47,510 bases of DNA. Origin: Geobacter sp. (GTDB taxonomy: Bacteria; Desulfobacterota; Desulfuromonadia; Geobacterales; Geobacteraceae). Shown piece by piece: positions 25,480 to 33,433 of the stretch. Under the pieces are notes generated by a model. It did not search any database. It was not told the origin of the DNA and worked only from the letters and a program-made list of their open reading frames with translations. The DNA is taken from NCBI GenBank assembly GCA_003314535.1, contig POSG01000024.1, forward strand, positions 1 through 47,510, written 5' to 3'. Both the position numbers and the translations under genes were made by a program. Positions within the stretch are counted from its first letter, which is position 1. Each line of letters begins with the position of its first letter.

Positions 25480-26379
25480 TCAGAAGAAATAAGCCCAGCG
25501 CGCGCCGAAGGTGTTGGCGCCGGCCCCGCTCTTGACCGAAAAGTCGTCCCGGTAGGAGAAGAGCAGCTGGTTGTTGGTTCCGACCATGAAGAACAGGGTT
25601 AGCCCCAGGCCGTGATTGCTCATTTCGTTGTTCTGCCTGACCCCGTTCACCTTGGTCTCCCCGCCATAGACGTAGTAATAGTCCATGGCGATGGCCCACT
25701 GCTTGGTGATGTCGTAGCTCAGATGGGCCTCAGCCTGAATGGTGGGATCCTGGGCCAGCTTGTTGCTCCCCGCGTATTTGTCGTTGTCGCTATAGAACTC
25801 GCCTCCCAGGATGAGATCCAGGTAGGTTTTTTCCCCGAACCCCTTCACCACCCCGATCTCCGGCTTGATTGCCCAGCGGTTGTTGCCCGGGCTGGCCAGC
25901 CGGTTCCGGTTGTACTGCCCCACGGGGAGCGTGAGCCAGGGGGTGAAACCCACCCAGAACTTGTCCTTGGGGTCGTTGATGAACCAGAAGGTGCACAGCA
26001 CGATGGGATCGGCAAAGCCGGTGGTGGAGAATTCGTGGCCTCCGTTCAGGGTCTCGTATGTGCCGCTCAGGTTGATATCCACGAACGGCACGATGAACTG
26101 CGGGTCTATGGTGAAGGGGCCGTCGCCATAGAGGGACTTACCGATGCTGGTGTAATAGACGTACCTGAGCATGCCCACGTTTGCCGTCTGGTTGAAGTCG
26201 TCCCCCACCTTGGTGCCGTCCTGGTAGAGCTTGTCGGCGCTGACATGGTTGAAATACATGCAGAACAGGGACGTGCCGGGCGGCAACGGGATGTAGTCCC
26301 TGGCGTAGGCAGCGGCACGGGATTCCCGGGATGCCGCCAGACTCAGAAATATGACCGCCGCGATAAGAATCTTTTTCAT
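25480..26379 (-). CDS. outer-membrane protein, phenol-degradation (MetA)-type
   Basis: The 299-residue protein has a signal peptide (MKKILIAAVIFLSLAASRESRAAA) and many alternating hydrophobic/aromatic beta strands ending in an aromatic residue (ARWAYFF). That is the outer-membrane barrel signature of the Phenol_MetA_deg-type family often called transporters. Typical stretches are FVGFTPWLTLPVGQY-like (FWVGFTPWLTLPVGQYN), PEIGVVKGF and GLGLTLFFMVG. AGGAGG precedes the start; ATG 26379 is preferred to the GTG one codon before. It lies between the alcohol and aldehyde dehydrogenase genes and may move their substrate (an alcohol or aromatic) across the outer membrane (inference). Confidence 0.8.
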   Translation of the reverse strand: MKKILIAAVIFLSLAASRESRAAAYARDYIPLPPGTSLFCMYFNHVSADKLYQDGTKVGDDFNQTANVGMLRYVYYTSIGKSLYGDGPFTIDPQFIVPFVDINLSGTYETLNGGHEFSTTGFADPIVLCTFWFINDPKDKFWVGFTPWLTLPVGQYNRNRLASPGNNRWAIKPEIGVVKGFGEKTYLDLILGGEFYSDNDKYAGSNKLAQDPTIQAEAHLSYDITKQWAIAMDYYYVYGGETKVNGVRQNNEMSNHGLGLTLFFMVGTNNQLLFSYRDDFSVKSGAGANTFGARWAYFF

Positions 26380-26456
26380 CACTTCCTTCCTCCTGTGCCA
26401 TAAATATTCAAATGCATTGCAGACAAGGACAACTGCCTTTCCTCATCAATCCGAAA

Positions 26457-26483
26457 GATGGGGGCGAACCAGCCGCCCCCATC
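26457..26483 (-). terminator. terminator hairpin after the alcohol dehydrogenase gene
   Basis: GATGGGGGCG and CGCCCCCATC form a perfect 10-bp stem with a seven-base loop, 24 bases after the stop codon at 26508. On the minus strand it is followed by TTTCGG, a short T-run. Confidence 0.7.
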
Positions 26484-26507
26484 TGACCGTACAGCAGTGA
26501 GTAAATG

Positions 26508-27671
26508 CTACATTGCCTTCTTGTAGAGCGCGATTATGTCATCAAGCTTTACATTTCTGGGGTTGAAAAGAGTACAGATATCTTTCATTGCGTTTTCAGC
26601 CAGAAGCGGAATGTCCGATTCCTTCATGCCGAGTGCAGCGAAGCCGGAGGGGATGCCGATATCGGCGGACAGGGTTTTGATCGCCTCGACCGCTTTCATG
26701 GCTGCTTCTTTCACCGAAAGCCCGGTGATGTCTTCACCCATTGCCACGGCGACTTCGGCATATTTTTCCAGGTTGGCAATCAGGTTGAACTCGCAGACCA
26801 CGGGAAGCGCGATGGCGTTGCAAACACCGTGCGGCAGGTTCAGCACGCTGCCCGGTTGGTGCGCCATGGAGTGGACGATGCCGAGACCGGCGCTGTTGAA
26901 GGCCATGCCCGCAAGGTATTCGGCATAGGCCATGGCATCACGCGCGGCGATGTCCTGGCCGTTTGCCACGGCCTTGCGCAGCCATTTGGCGACAAGTTTG
27001 ATTGCCTGAATGGCGCATGCATCAGTAATGGGTGTCGCCAGTGCCGCCACGTACGCCTCGACGGCATGGGTCAGAGCGTCCATTCCGGTGGCGGCGGTCA
27101 GACCGGCAGGCATGCCCGCGTGCATCAACGGATCGTTGATTGCCACCTTAGGCATAACCCGCGCGTCGGCAAAGACCATTTTTACTTTGATATCAGTATT
27201 CGTAATAACCGCGAAACGGGTCATCTCGCTGCCGGTACCGGCAGTGGTGTTGATGGCTATATAAGGAGGAAGCTCTGCTTTCAGCGTATCGATACCGGCG
27301 TACTCGCGAATATTTCCGCCACTGGTCGCAACAATCCCGATTCCCTTCGTGGTGTCGTGGGAGCTGCCACCGCCGAGTGAAAGAAGCGAGTCGCAGTTAT
27401 TTTCCTGATATACTTTCAAGCCGTCAGCAACGTTCTTGTCAGTCGGATTCGGCTCAGCACCGTCAAACAGAATCACCCGCACGCCGGCAGCCTCCACCAG
27501 TTTCATGACCTGGTCGGCGACACCAGCCTTGGAAAGGCCCTTGTCGGTAACCAGCAGGGCTTTCTTGGCGCCCAGCTTCTTCATTTCTTCACCGACCTGA
27601 TCAACCGCGCCGAGGCCCATCAATGCAACAGGGGGGGTAAAAAAACCGAATACTTGTTTAGCTAATGCCAT
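26508..27671 (-). CDS. iron-containing alcohol dehydrogenase
   Basis: The 387-residue protein is a group III (Fe-type) alcohol dehydrogenase. The nucleotide-binding SLGGGSSHDTTKG is present, and the metal ligands are visible as D198, H202, H267 and H281 (GMDALTHAVEAY, GIVHSMAHQPG, LPHGVCNA). It interconverts an alcohol and aldehyde with NAD(P)H; the substrate range is broad in the family. I start at ATG 27671 behind GGAGGAG; codons upstream are not supported. The gene stands alone with a terminator after it and a candidate sigma-54 promoter about 260 bp before it. Confidence 0.93.
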   Translation of the reverse strand: MALAKQVFGFFTPPVALMGLGAVDQVGEEMKKLGAKKALLVTDKGLSKAGVADQVMKLVEAAGVRVILFDGAEPNPTDKNVADGLKVYQENNCDSLLSLGGGSSHDTTKGIGIVATSGGNIREYAGIDTLKAELPPYIAINTTAGTGSEMTRFAVITNTDIKVKMVFADARVMPKVAINDPLMHAGMPAGLTAATGMDALTHAVEAYVAALATPITDACAIQAIKLVAKWLRKAVANGQDIAARDAMAYAEYLAGMAFNSAGLGIVHSMAHQPGSVLNLPHGVCNAIALPVVCEFNLIANLEKYAEVAVAMGEDITGLSVKEAAMKAVEAIKTLSADIGIPSGFAALGMKESDIPLLAENAMKDICTLFNPRNVKLDDIIALYKKAM

Positions 27672-27930
27672 TCCAGTCTCCTCCATTAATGAAATATTAG
27701 GCACAATTGCCTGGTTGCAGCCTTTTTAAAACCACGTACTACACAAGAAAAATCAGACTTCCATCACCTCCGTTCCTCCGCAGCTTTCCGCATACCTGTA
27801 TCCGGACAACAATTCCAAACGCTTATCAGGCGCATGTCTTATGCAGTCGGCACAACAAGATGGCACGACATCATCGGACTCGGACAGGATCTGCCCGCGG
27901 CAGCACGTTACCACTAAACTCATTTGCATA

Positions 27931-27947
27931 TAGCAGAGGCCGTGCCG
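27931..27947 (-). promoter_or_regulatory. candidate sigma-54 promoter for the alcohol dehydrogenase
   Basis: On the minus strand CGGCACGGCCTCTGCTA has GG and GC ten bases apart and matches GGCACG-n4-(T/C)TGCW closely. It is about 260 bases before the ATG, so the leader would be long. The double palindrome at 28083-28111 lies about 140-165 bases upstream, a common enhancer distance. Confidence 0.55.
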
Positions 27948-28082
27948 AAAGATTTTATTTTTAAAAAGATGTTTTATTTTGGAGGGTTAAAGAAATTTTC
28001 CAGGATTAGCGAAACAGTGCTGATGTAAAGGTATTTGCAGACAGAATGGCATGCAGCTGGACAATACGCTGTAAACTATTAC

Positions 28083-28111
28083 TACAGGGCTCCTGTAAAA
28101 CATTTTTACAG
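28083..28111. promoter_or_regulatory. overlapping palindromes, putative NtrC-type enhancer site
   Basis: TACAGG-gct-CCTGTA (28083-28097) overlaps CTGTAAAA-cat-TTTTACAG (28093-28111), giving three TACAG/CTGTA half-sites. The position relative to the sigma-54 promoter and the adjacent regulator gene make it a candidate activator site. Confidence 0.5.
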
Positions 28112-28263
28112 ATGGATGTTTTTTTTCACCCGAAGGCGCCCTGTCATAAGGGGCGCTTTCGTCATGCAGGTCTGCCGGGACTTGCAAGGGGAATTTCTGC
28201 TGAAGGATGGAAAAAGGCTGAACAGGGACAAGGAATGGGAAGGCTGAACAGGGAGGAACGGTA
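28112..28263. other. leader with GC-rich hairpin, no gene
   Basis: This short stretch contains an 11-12-bp stem with one G-U pair (near 28131-28161, AGGCGCCC / GGGGCGCTT) preceded by an eight-T run on the plus strand. It may be an end signal for transcription from the regulator genes on the minus strand, but the T-run is on the wrong side for a standard terminator. Confidence 0.35.
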
Positions 28264-29685
28264 TCAGTCGCCTTTTTCTTTTCGGATCTTGAGCCGCTTG
28301 TTCAGCGTCTGCCGGGTGAAACCGAGGAGCGAAGCGGCAATCCCCTGGTTGCCCTTGGCGAGCTTCATGGCCACGTCGATCAGCAGGTCCTCGACTTCCC
28401 GAACCTTGGGGAAACGGCCGCGGGATTCCAGCAGCCAGTCGTTGAGGCGCTCCGAGAGAAGTGTTTCATGGCCGGTGGGCGCCGGCATGGTACCGATGAC
28501 CTCCCGGAAACGCTCCAGAGAAAGGATTCCCGAGCCGTGCCTGGCCACGGCATCAAAAACCATGGCCTTGAGTTCACGGATATTGCCGGGGAAATTGTAG
28601 CTTGTCAGCAGGGTCACCAGTTCCGCAGGGTAACTGGGCGTGCTTTTCCTGAATATCTGCGCTGCAGCCTGAAGGAAAAAGTCCAGCAGCAGGGGTATGT
28701 CTTCACCCCGTTCCCTGAGCGGCGGAACCAGCACCTGATGGGAACAGAGCCGGAAGTAGAGATCGTTGCGGAACGTCTTGGCCTCCGCCATCTCGCGCAG
28801 GTTCCTGTTGGTTGCGGCAACGATCCGCGAATCACTGACCAGGGGGATGTCCGAGCCGACCGGGTAGTACTCCTGCTCCTGCAGGAGCCGCAGAAGCTTC
28901 ACCTGGGACAACTCGCTCAGGTCGCCGATCTCGTCAAGGAACAGGGTTCCACCGGCCGCCTTGGTGATCAGCCCGCTTCGGGCCTGGTCCGCGCCGGTGA
29001 AGGCGCCCTTCTTGTGGCCGAACAGCGTATCGGAAAACATGTTGTCGTCAAGGCCTGCTATATTGACCGGAACGAACTTGCCCCGCACCCCGCTCAAATC
29101 GTGAATCGCCTTTGCAATCAGCTCTTTCCCGACCCCGGTCTCGCCTATTATGATGACGGGCTGCAGGGATTCCGCGATGACCTCGCAGTACTGGAAAACA
29201 GCTGACATCTTGGGGCTGGCGGTGATTATGGTGGAGAAGGCATCGGGCCGCTTCAAGCGGTTGGTGAGCAGATGATCCCTGAGATCGGTCACCTGCTGTT
29301 TCAGCCGGCATATCTCCAGCGCCCTTTTCACGCTGGAGATGAGCCGGGAATTTTCCACCGGTTTGACCAGGTAGTCAAAGGCGCCCGCCCTCATGCAGTC
29401 GACCGCAGTATCCACCTCATCTGCGGCCGTCATGACGATGACGGGAATGTGGGGATAATCGCGGCATATCGTCGCCAGGAGTTCCTTGCCCGATATGTAT
29501 GGCATGAACAGGTCGAGGACAACAGCACCGATTTCGCCCTGATCGAGAAGCGGCAGGACCTGGCGGCTGTCATCAACGGCCCTTACCTCCCTGATGCCGG
29601 CAAAACGGAGCACCGATTCCGAAGAAAGCAGTATGTGACTTTCATCGTCAACCAGAAGAACGGGAATGATTCCGGATGTTTTCAT
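28264..29685 (-). CDS. NtrC-type sigma-54 activator response regulator
   Basis: The 473-residue protein has a receiver domain with phospho-acceptor D58 (VVLDLFMP) and acidic D13/D14. A sigma-54 AAA+ domain follows, with Walker A GETGVGKE at 181-188, GAFTGA at 227-232 and Walker B GGTLFLDE. A C-terminal Fis-type HTH ends the protein (KGNQGIAASLLGFTRQTLNKRLK). It should activate sigma-54 promoters when phosphorylated by the kinase encoded just before it; the genes overlap by four bases (ATGA). The adjacent alcohol/aldehyde genes with sigma-54-like promoters are the likely targets. Confidence 0.95.
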   Translation of the reverse strand: MKTSGIIPVLLVDDESHILLSSESVLRFAGIREVRAVDDSRQVLPLLDQGEIGAVVLDLFMPYISGKELLATICRDYPHIPVIVMTAADEVDTAVDCMRAGAFDYLVKPVENSRLISSVKRALEICRLKQQVTDLRDHLLTNRLKRPDAFSTIITASPKMSAVFQYCEVIAESLQPVIIIGETGVGKELIAKAIHDLSGVRGKFVPVNIAGLDDNMFSDTLFGHKKGAFTGADQARSGLITKAAGGTLFLDEIGDLSELSQVKLLRLLQEQEYYPVGSDIPLVSDSRIVAATNRNLREMAEAKTFRNDLYFRLCSHQVLVPPLRERGEDIPLLLDFFLQAAAQIFRKSTPSYPAELVTLLTSYNFPGNIRELKAMVFDAVARHGSGILSLERFREVIGTMPAPTGHETLLSERLNDWLLESRGRFPKVREVEDLLIDVAMKLAKGNQGIAASLLGFTRQTLNKRLKIRKEKGD

Positions 29686-31664
29686 GACTTGCTATCCCCC
29701 CCTTTCCCGCATTGCTGAACCGGAAGCCTCACGAAGAATGTAGCTCCCCTTCCCTGTTCCGATTCGCACTCAATTATTCCACCATGCTCCTTGACGATGC
29801 TGAAGCATATCGAAAGGCCGAGACCGGTGCCGCCGCTGTCCAGCCTTGTGGTGTAGAACGGGTCGAAAATGGCCTGCCGCACCTCGTCAGGCATGCCTAC
29901 GCCCTCGTCGTTGACCTTGATGATAACCTCATCTATGGACCGGACATAGGAAGTGGAGAGAGACACCCCCTCCTCTCGTGTCCTGAGGGCCTGGAGAGCA
30001 TTCATGGTCAGGTTGACGATGACCTGCTCCAGTTGCTGGAAGCTCCCCGTAACCGGCGGCAGGTTTTCCGCCAGGATGCACTGGAATTTGTCCGTATGTT
30101 TCCTGATCTCGTTGTGGAGCATGGACAGGGCCGCTTCAATGACCTTGTTGATGTCCACCGTCTGGTCGAGCCGGGTCTTTTCCTGGCGGGCAAAGTCCTT
30201 CAACCCGGTAACGATGTTGTTTATCCGGCATGCTCCCTCCACAAGGCCCTTGAGCATGTTGGGGATAAAGGAGCCGGCCTCGGAAAAGCGCAGCTTGCCG
30301 AGATAGAATTCCCCGTTGTCCTCGGCATACTGACAGAGGATCCTGCTGATATCGGGCCAGATGTCCGAAACGAACTGAGCATTGGCCAGTATGAAATTGT
30401 TCGGGTTGTTTATCTCGTGGGCAATGCCTGACGCCAGGGTGCCGATGGCGGCCATCTTGTCCACCTGGCGCAGCCGCTCCTGCATTTTGCGGCCCTTTTC
30501 TTCCGCTGCCTTGCGCTCGGCAATGTCCCTGCACACCGCCAGCACCTTGTACTCCCCGCCGATCACCGCCCCCTTCATGTTCACCTCGATCCAGAACAGC
30601 TGGCCGGAACTGTCCTTGGCCAGCCACTCGAACATGTGGGATTTGTCGTACCTGGTTTTCCAGATCTTCTTCAGCACATCATTGTAGGTATAGGGAGGCA
30701 CACCGGCGCTCAGGTCTCCCACATTCAGCCGCAATACCTGTTCGCGGGTATAGCCGTACATCTCGCACATTTTCAGGTTGACGTCAAGCATGGCGCCGTT
30801 TTCCGGGTCGAACACAAAAGTCGCATCGTTGGCAGCGTCAAAGATGGTCCGGTAATTGGCCTCCGACTCCTGCAAGGCCTGTTGTGCCCGTTTCTGCTCC
30901 CGGACATCGGCGAACATGGCCATGTAACCGTTGATGTCACCGTCGTGGTCCAACATGGGAGCAGTGGAGAGGAGAACATCGATGAGCGTGCCGTCCTTGT
31001 GCATGCGTTGCGTCTCCATGGAGCGGAGCGAGCCTCCCTCATTGAGGTCCTGAACATTTTTCATGAATTCATCGTGGTATTCAACAGGGACAATCGGATA
31101 CCGGTTTCCAAGCACCTCTTCCTTGCTCCAGCCGAAAATCTTTTCCGACTCCGGATTCCAGAGTGTGACATCAAGATTGGTATCCATGACGATGATCGAC
31201 GTAGGCGACGAGTTGATGATGGACTCCAGCATCTGGTTTTTGTCGCGAAGGGCATCTTCCGCCTGGCGCCTGGCGTTTATGCTCCGATGATATTCACCGG
31301 CCATGATGACTGCGCCGTTCTCATCGAACACCGGAAATGAATGAATCTCGACATGACCCACTTTGGGGTGGTATTTCTCCGTTGTTATGGCCGTTCCCGA
31401 ATTGAAGACTTCCCGCAGATGGCAGTCCGCGCATACTTCGGTCAGGCCCGGGTAGTAGACTTCATAGCAGCGGGGTCTGGATCTCTTCCCCGGCACTTTG
31501 CGGCTCACGTCATCGTACGCTCCGCGAAAATTGCTGAAAACCAGCTTGAAATCCCGGTCCACAACCGAAACCAGATCAGGAATCGCCTCGAGGATACTCT
31601 GGAAGATTTTTTTCGAGGATGAAAAGCCTTTCCTCCTGTCCCGTTCCTCATGAGCTTCTTTCAT
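29682..31664 (-). CDS. three-PAS sensor histidine kinase
   Basis: The 660-residue protein has no membrane segment in its first 150 residues, so it is probably cytoplasmic. Three PAS domains are seen (about 20-135, 145-260, 270-385); the first has C66, C78 and C81 in a C-x11-C-x-x-C arrangement. A HisKA-like region with H416 (ASGIAHEINNPNN) follows. Next come the HATPase motifs N-box (VIVNLTMNALQAL), G1 (VNDEGVGMPD) and G2 (SGGTGLGLSI). Start ATG 31664 has GGAGGGG before it. It forms a pair with the NtrC-type regulator downstream and would sense a redox, gas or metabolite signal through PAS. Confidence 0.94.
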   Translation of the reverse strand: MKEAHEERDRRKGFSSSKKIFQSILEAIPDLVSVVDRDFKLVFSNFRGAYDDVSRKVPGKRSRPRCYEVYYPGLTEVCADCHLREVFNSGTAITTEKYHPKVGHVEIHSFPVFDENGAVIMAGEYHRSINARRQAEDALRDKNQMLESIINSSPTSIIVMDTNLDVTLWNPESEKIFGWSKEEVLGNRYPIVPVEYHDEFMKNVQDLNEGGSLRSMETQRMHKDGTLIDVLLSTAPMLDHDGDINGYMAMFADVREQKRAQQALQESEANYRTIFDAANDATFVFDPENGAMLDVNLKMCEMYGYTREQVLRLNVGDLSAGVPPYTYNDVLKKIWKTRYDKSHMFEWLAKDSSGQLFWIEVNMKGAVIGGEYKVLAVCRDIAERKAAEEKGRKMQERLRQVDKMAAIGTLASGIAHEINNPNNFILANAQFVSDIWPDISRILCQYAEDNGEFYLGKLRFSEAGSFIPNMLKGLVEGACRINNIVTGLKDFARQEKTRLDQTVDINKVIEAALSMLHNEIRKHTDKFQCILAENLPPVTGSFQQLEQVIVNLTMNALQALRTREEGVSLSTSYVRSIDEVIIKVNDEGVGMPDEVRQAIFDPFYTTRLDSGGTGLGLSICFSIVKEHGGIIECESEQGRGATFFVRLPVQQCGKGGDSKS

Positions 31665-31705
31665 CGCCCCCTCCGGTTTTTGGTAACAACAGTCGGCATC
31701 GCGCG

Positions 31706-31918
31706 CTAATGAGACTCGATAGCATCCTGTTGCCAATTCATTCTGATGGAACCGTCAACGACCCGGAACGTTACCCCGTCCCCATTCGTCCACCGGTCCC
31801 CCTCGCGCAGAGGATACGGCACTTCCCTTGTTCCGATAAAAACCGGTTCGCCGTCAATATAGGCAAACCATTCCAGGTTGCCGGTCATCCATACCCTGGT
31901 TTTCAGTTCCATGACCAT
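31706..31918 (-). CDS. 70-residue protein of unknown function
   Basis: The small frame lies 41 bp before the kinase on the same strand and has GGGAGGT just before its ATG (or nine bases before an internal ATG at 31912). The product (MVMELKTRVWMTGNLEWFAY ..., with GEPVFIGTREVPYPLREGDRW) has a natural, aromatic-rich composition and may form a small beta barrel. It overlaps no supported gene on the other strand. No family is recognised; it may be the first gene of the kinase-regulator operon. Confidence 0.5.
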   Translation of the reverse strand: MVMELKTRVWMTGNLEWFAYIDGEPVFIGTREVPYPLREGDRWTNGDGVTFRVVDGSIRMNWQQDAIESH

Positions 31919-32140
31919 ATACCTCCCTGGCGCTCCGTTTTCATCGTGGAATCAGACGGAACGGATGCCGAAAGACACATTCTTACCCATCCGGAAAATA
32001 ATCGCAAGAAAATGGCAACAGTGGCCACAAGGGGAAGGCATGACCTCACATGGCGGACCTCCGCAAGATCCGTTCCATTCTGGTGGTTGTTTCCGTCGCC
32101 GTATTGGGGTACATTACGGAAAAAGTCTTCCGGAGAAGCA

Positions 32141-33388
32141 GTGGCAAACATTCTCATCGTATCAGACCAGGAAAGGCTGATTGCAATTTTCACCAGCCCC
32201 GGCTTTCTGCCCGATTCCGAGGTCTGCGCCGCCAGGACGATCGAACAGGCCCTGGCAGCGCAGGCAAACGGCAGGTACCGGTTCATCCTCATCCAGGAGC
32301 GTCTCGGAGAAATATCGGGGCACATGCTTGCGCACAGGATGGCTGCCGGGTCAACAGGGAAAAAAACGCGAATCATCATGCTCGGCAACGGCGAGAGGAA
32401 CGGCGACGGCAGCGGAAAGCAGGTGCAAACCATTCATTGCGCCGGGCTGAGCGACGAGCAGATTGCCGCAGCCGCAAGGGAAATATTGGCTGGGCACGAA
32501 CAAAAACCCAGAAGCCGGCGGATCAAGCCGAAGAACCGGGATCAGGCGGAACCGGATACCGGGGACATCTCCCCCTCCCCGCCGACCGTGGACATTGTGG
32601 ATGATGTTGTAGAAATAGGCAAGGCTGCGGCACACCCTGGAAACCAGGCGCCACAGCGGGAAACAGCTGCCGGCTCATCATCTGGCGGCCAGGCAAGATC
32701 GCGCTTTCAGGAAGAACTGGAAAGCGTTTTGGGTGAAAGCGGCAAAGAGGCGACCACCTCTCCGGAAAAGCCTTCCGCACCAGGCAAGGATTTCAGCCCG
32801 TCTCCTTTGCCGGTCGAGCGGGGCAAGAGGACGCCGGCAGGACAAATCCTCGAACGTGCCGGCGGACGGAAGCCGCTGGCAATAATCTTTGTGGCCGTTG
32901 CCGTAACGATCGTTCTGGCATTGTTTGCCGCAACCAGAATGCACCCCCCCCCCGGCATTGTCGAAACAAAGAGAAAATCAACCGTGCCCGGCGTCGCCAA
33001 GCCTCCAGCTGAAGCCATTCCCCCGAAAAGGGAGCTGCGCTCTCTCCCTTCATTCATTCCTGTCCGATCCCTGGAGCCGGGATACGGCAAGAGCCATGCC
33101 GGATGGGAACGCTACCTGACTCCCGCCACCGAGTTCAGGGTCTACCGGGAAGGAGGATTCATACGGGCAATCCAGGTGATTGGCCGGAGCGGCCAGGGGG
33201 TGCAGGCAGGGCTCTTCTCATCCGCGTTGGACGAGTTAGCCTCGAGCCGGCACTACCTCGTTGAGAAAAGGGAGAGCAAGGGGGCTTTTCAAATAGAGCA
33301 GGGACAACTGGCAAATGGCGCAAAGATAATCGTCTACCGTCATTTGCCTGATAACAGGGTCAGGGCGCTCGTCATCGATCTGCACTGA
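32141..33388 (+). CDS. membrane-anchored protein with a degenerate receiver-like domain
   Basis: The 415-residue protein starts at a GTG behind GGAGAA. Residues 1-115 resemble a response-regulator fold (ANILIVSDQERLIAIF, YRFILIQERLG, TRIIMLGNGE), but the acceptor Asp is replaced by Gln in ILIQERLG, so it is a pseudo-receiver. A long Pro/Gly/Lys-rich disordered stretch follows (120-240). A single membrane segment is at about 244-266 (PLAIIFVAVAVTIVLALFAATR), and a C-terminal, probably periplasmic, domain (300-415) has no recognised family. It precedes a LysM protein by about 45 bp, so they may work together at the envelope. Confidence 0.6.
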   Translation: MANILIVSDQERLIAIFTSPGFLPDSEVCAARTIEQALAAQANGRYRFILIQERLGEISGHMLAHRMAAGSTGKKTRIIMLGNGERNGDGSGKQVQTIHCAGLSDEQIAAAAREILAGHEQKPRSRRIKPKNRDQAEPDTGDISPSPPTVDIVDDVVEIGKAAAHPGNQAPQRETAAGSSSGGQARSRFQEELESVLGESGKEATTSPEKPSAPGKDFSPSPLPVERGKRTPAGQILERAGGRKPLAIIFVAVAVTIVLALFAATRMHPPPGIVETKRKSTVPGVAKPPAEAIPPKRELRSLPSFIPVRSLEPGYGKSHAGWERYLTPATEFRVYREGGFIRAIQVIGRSGQGVQAGLFSSALDELASSRHYLVEKRESKGAFQIEQGQLANGAKIIVYRHLPDNRVRALVIDLH

Positions 33389-33433
33389 CTTGTTTTTCCG
33401 CGCCGTAATCACCGCGAACGGCAACAGAGGACC

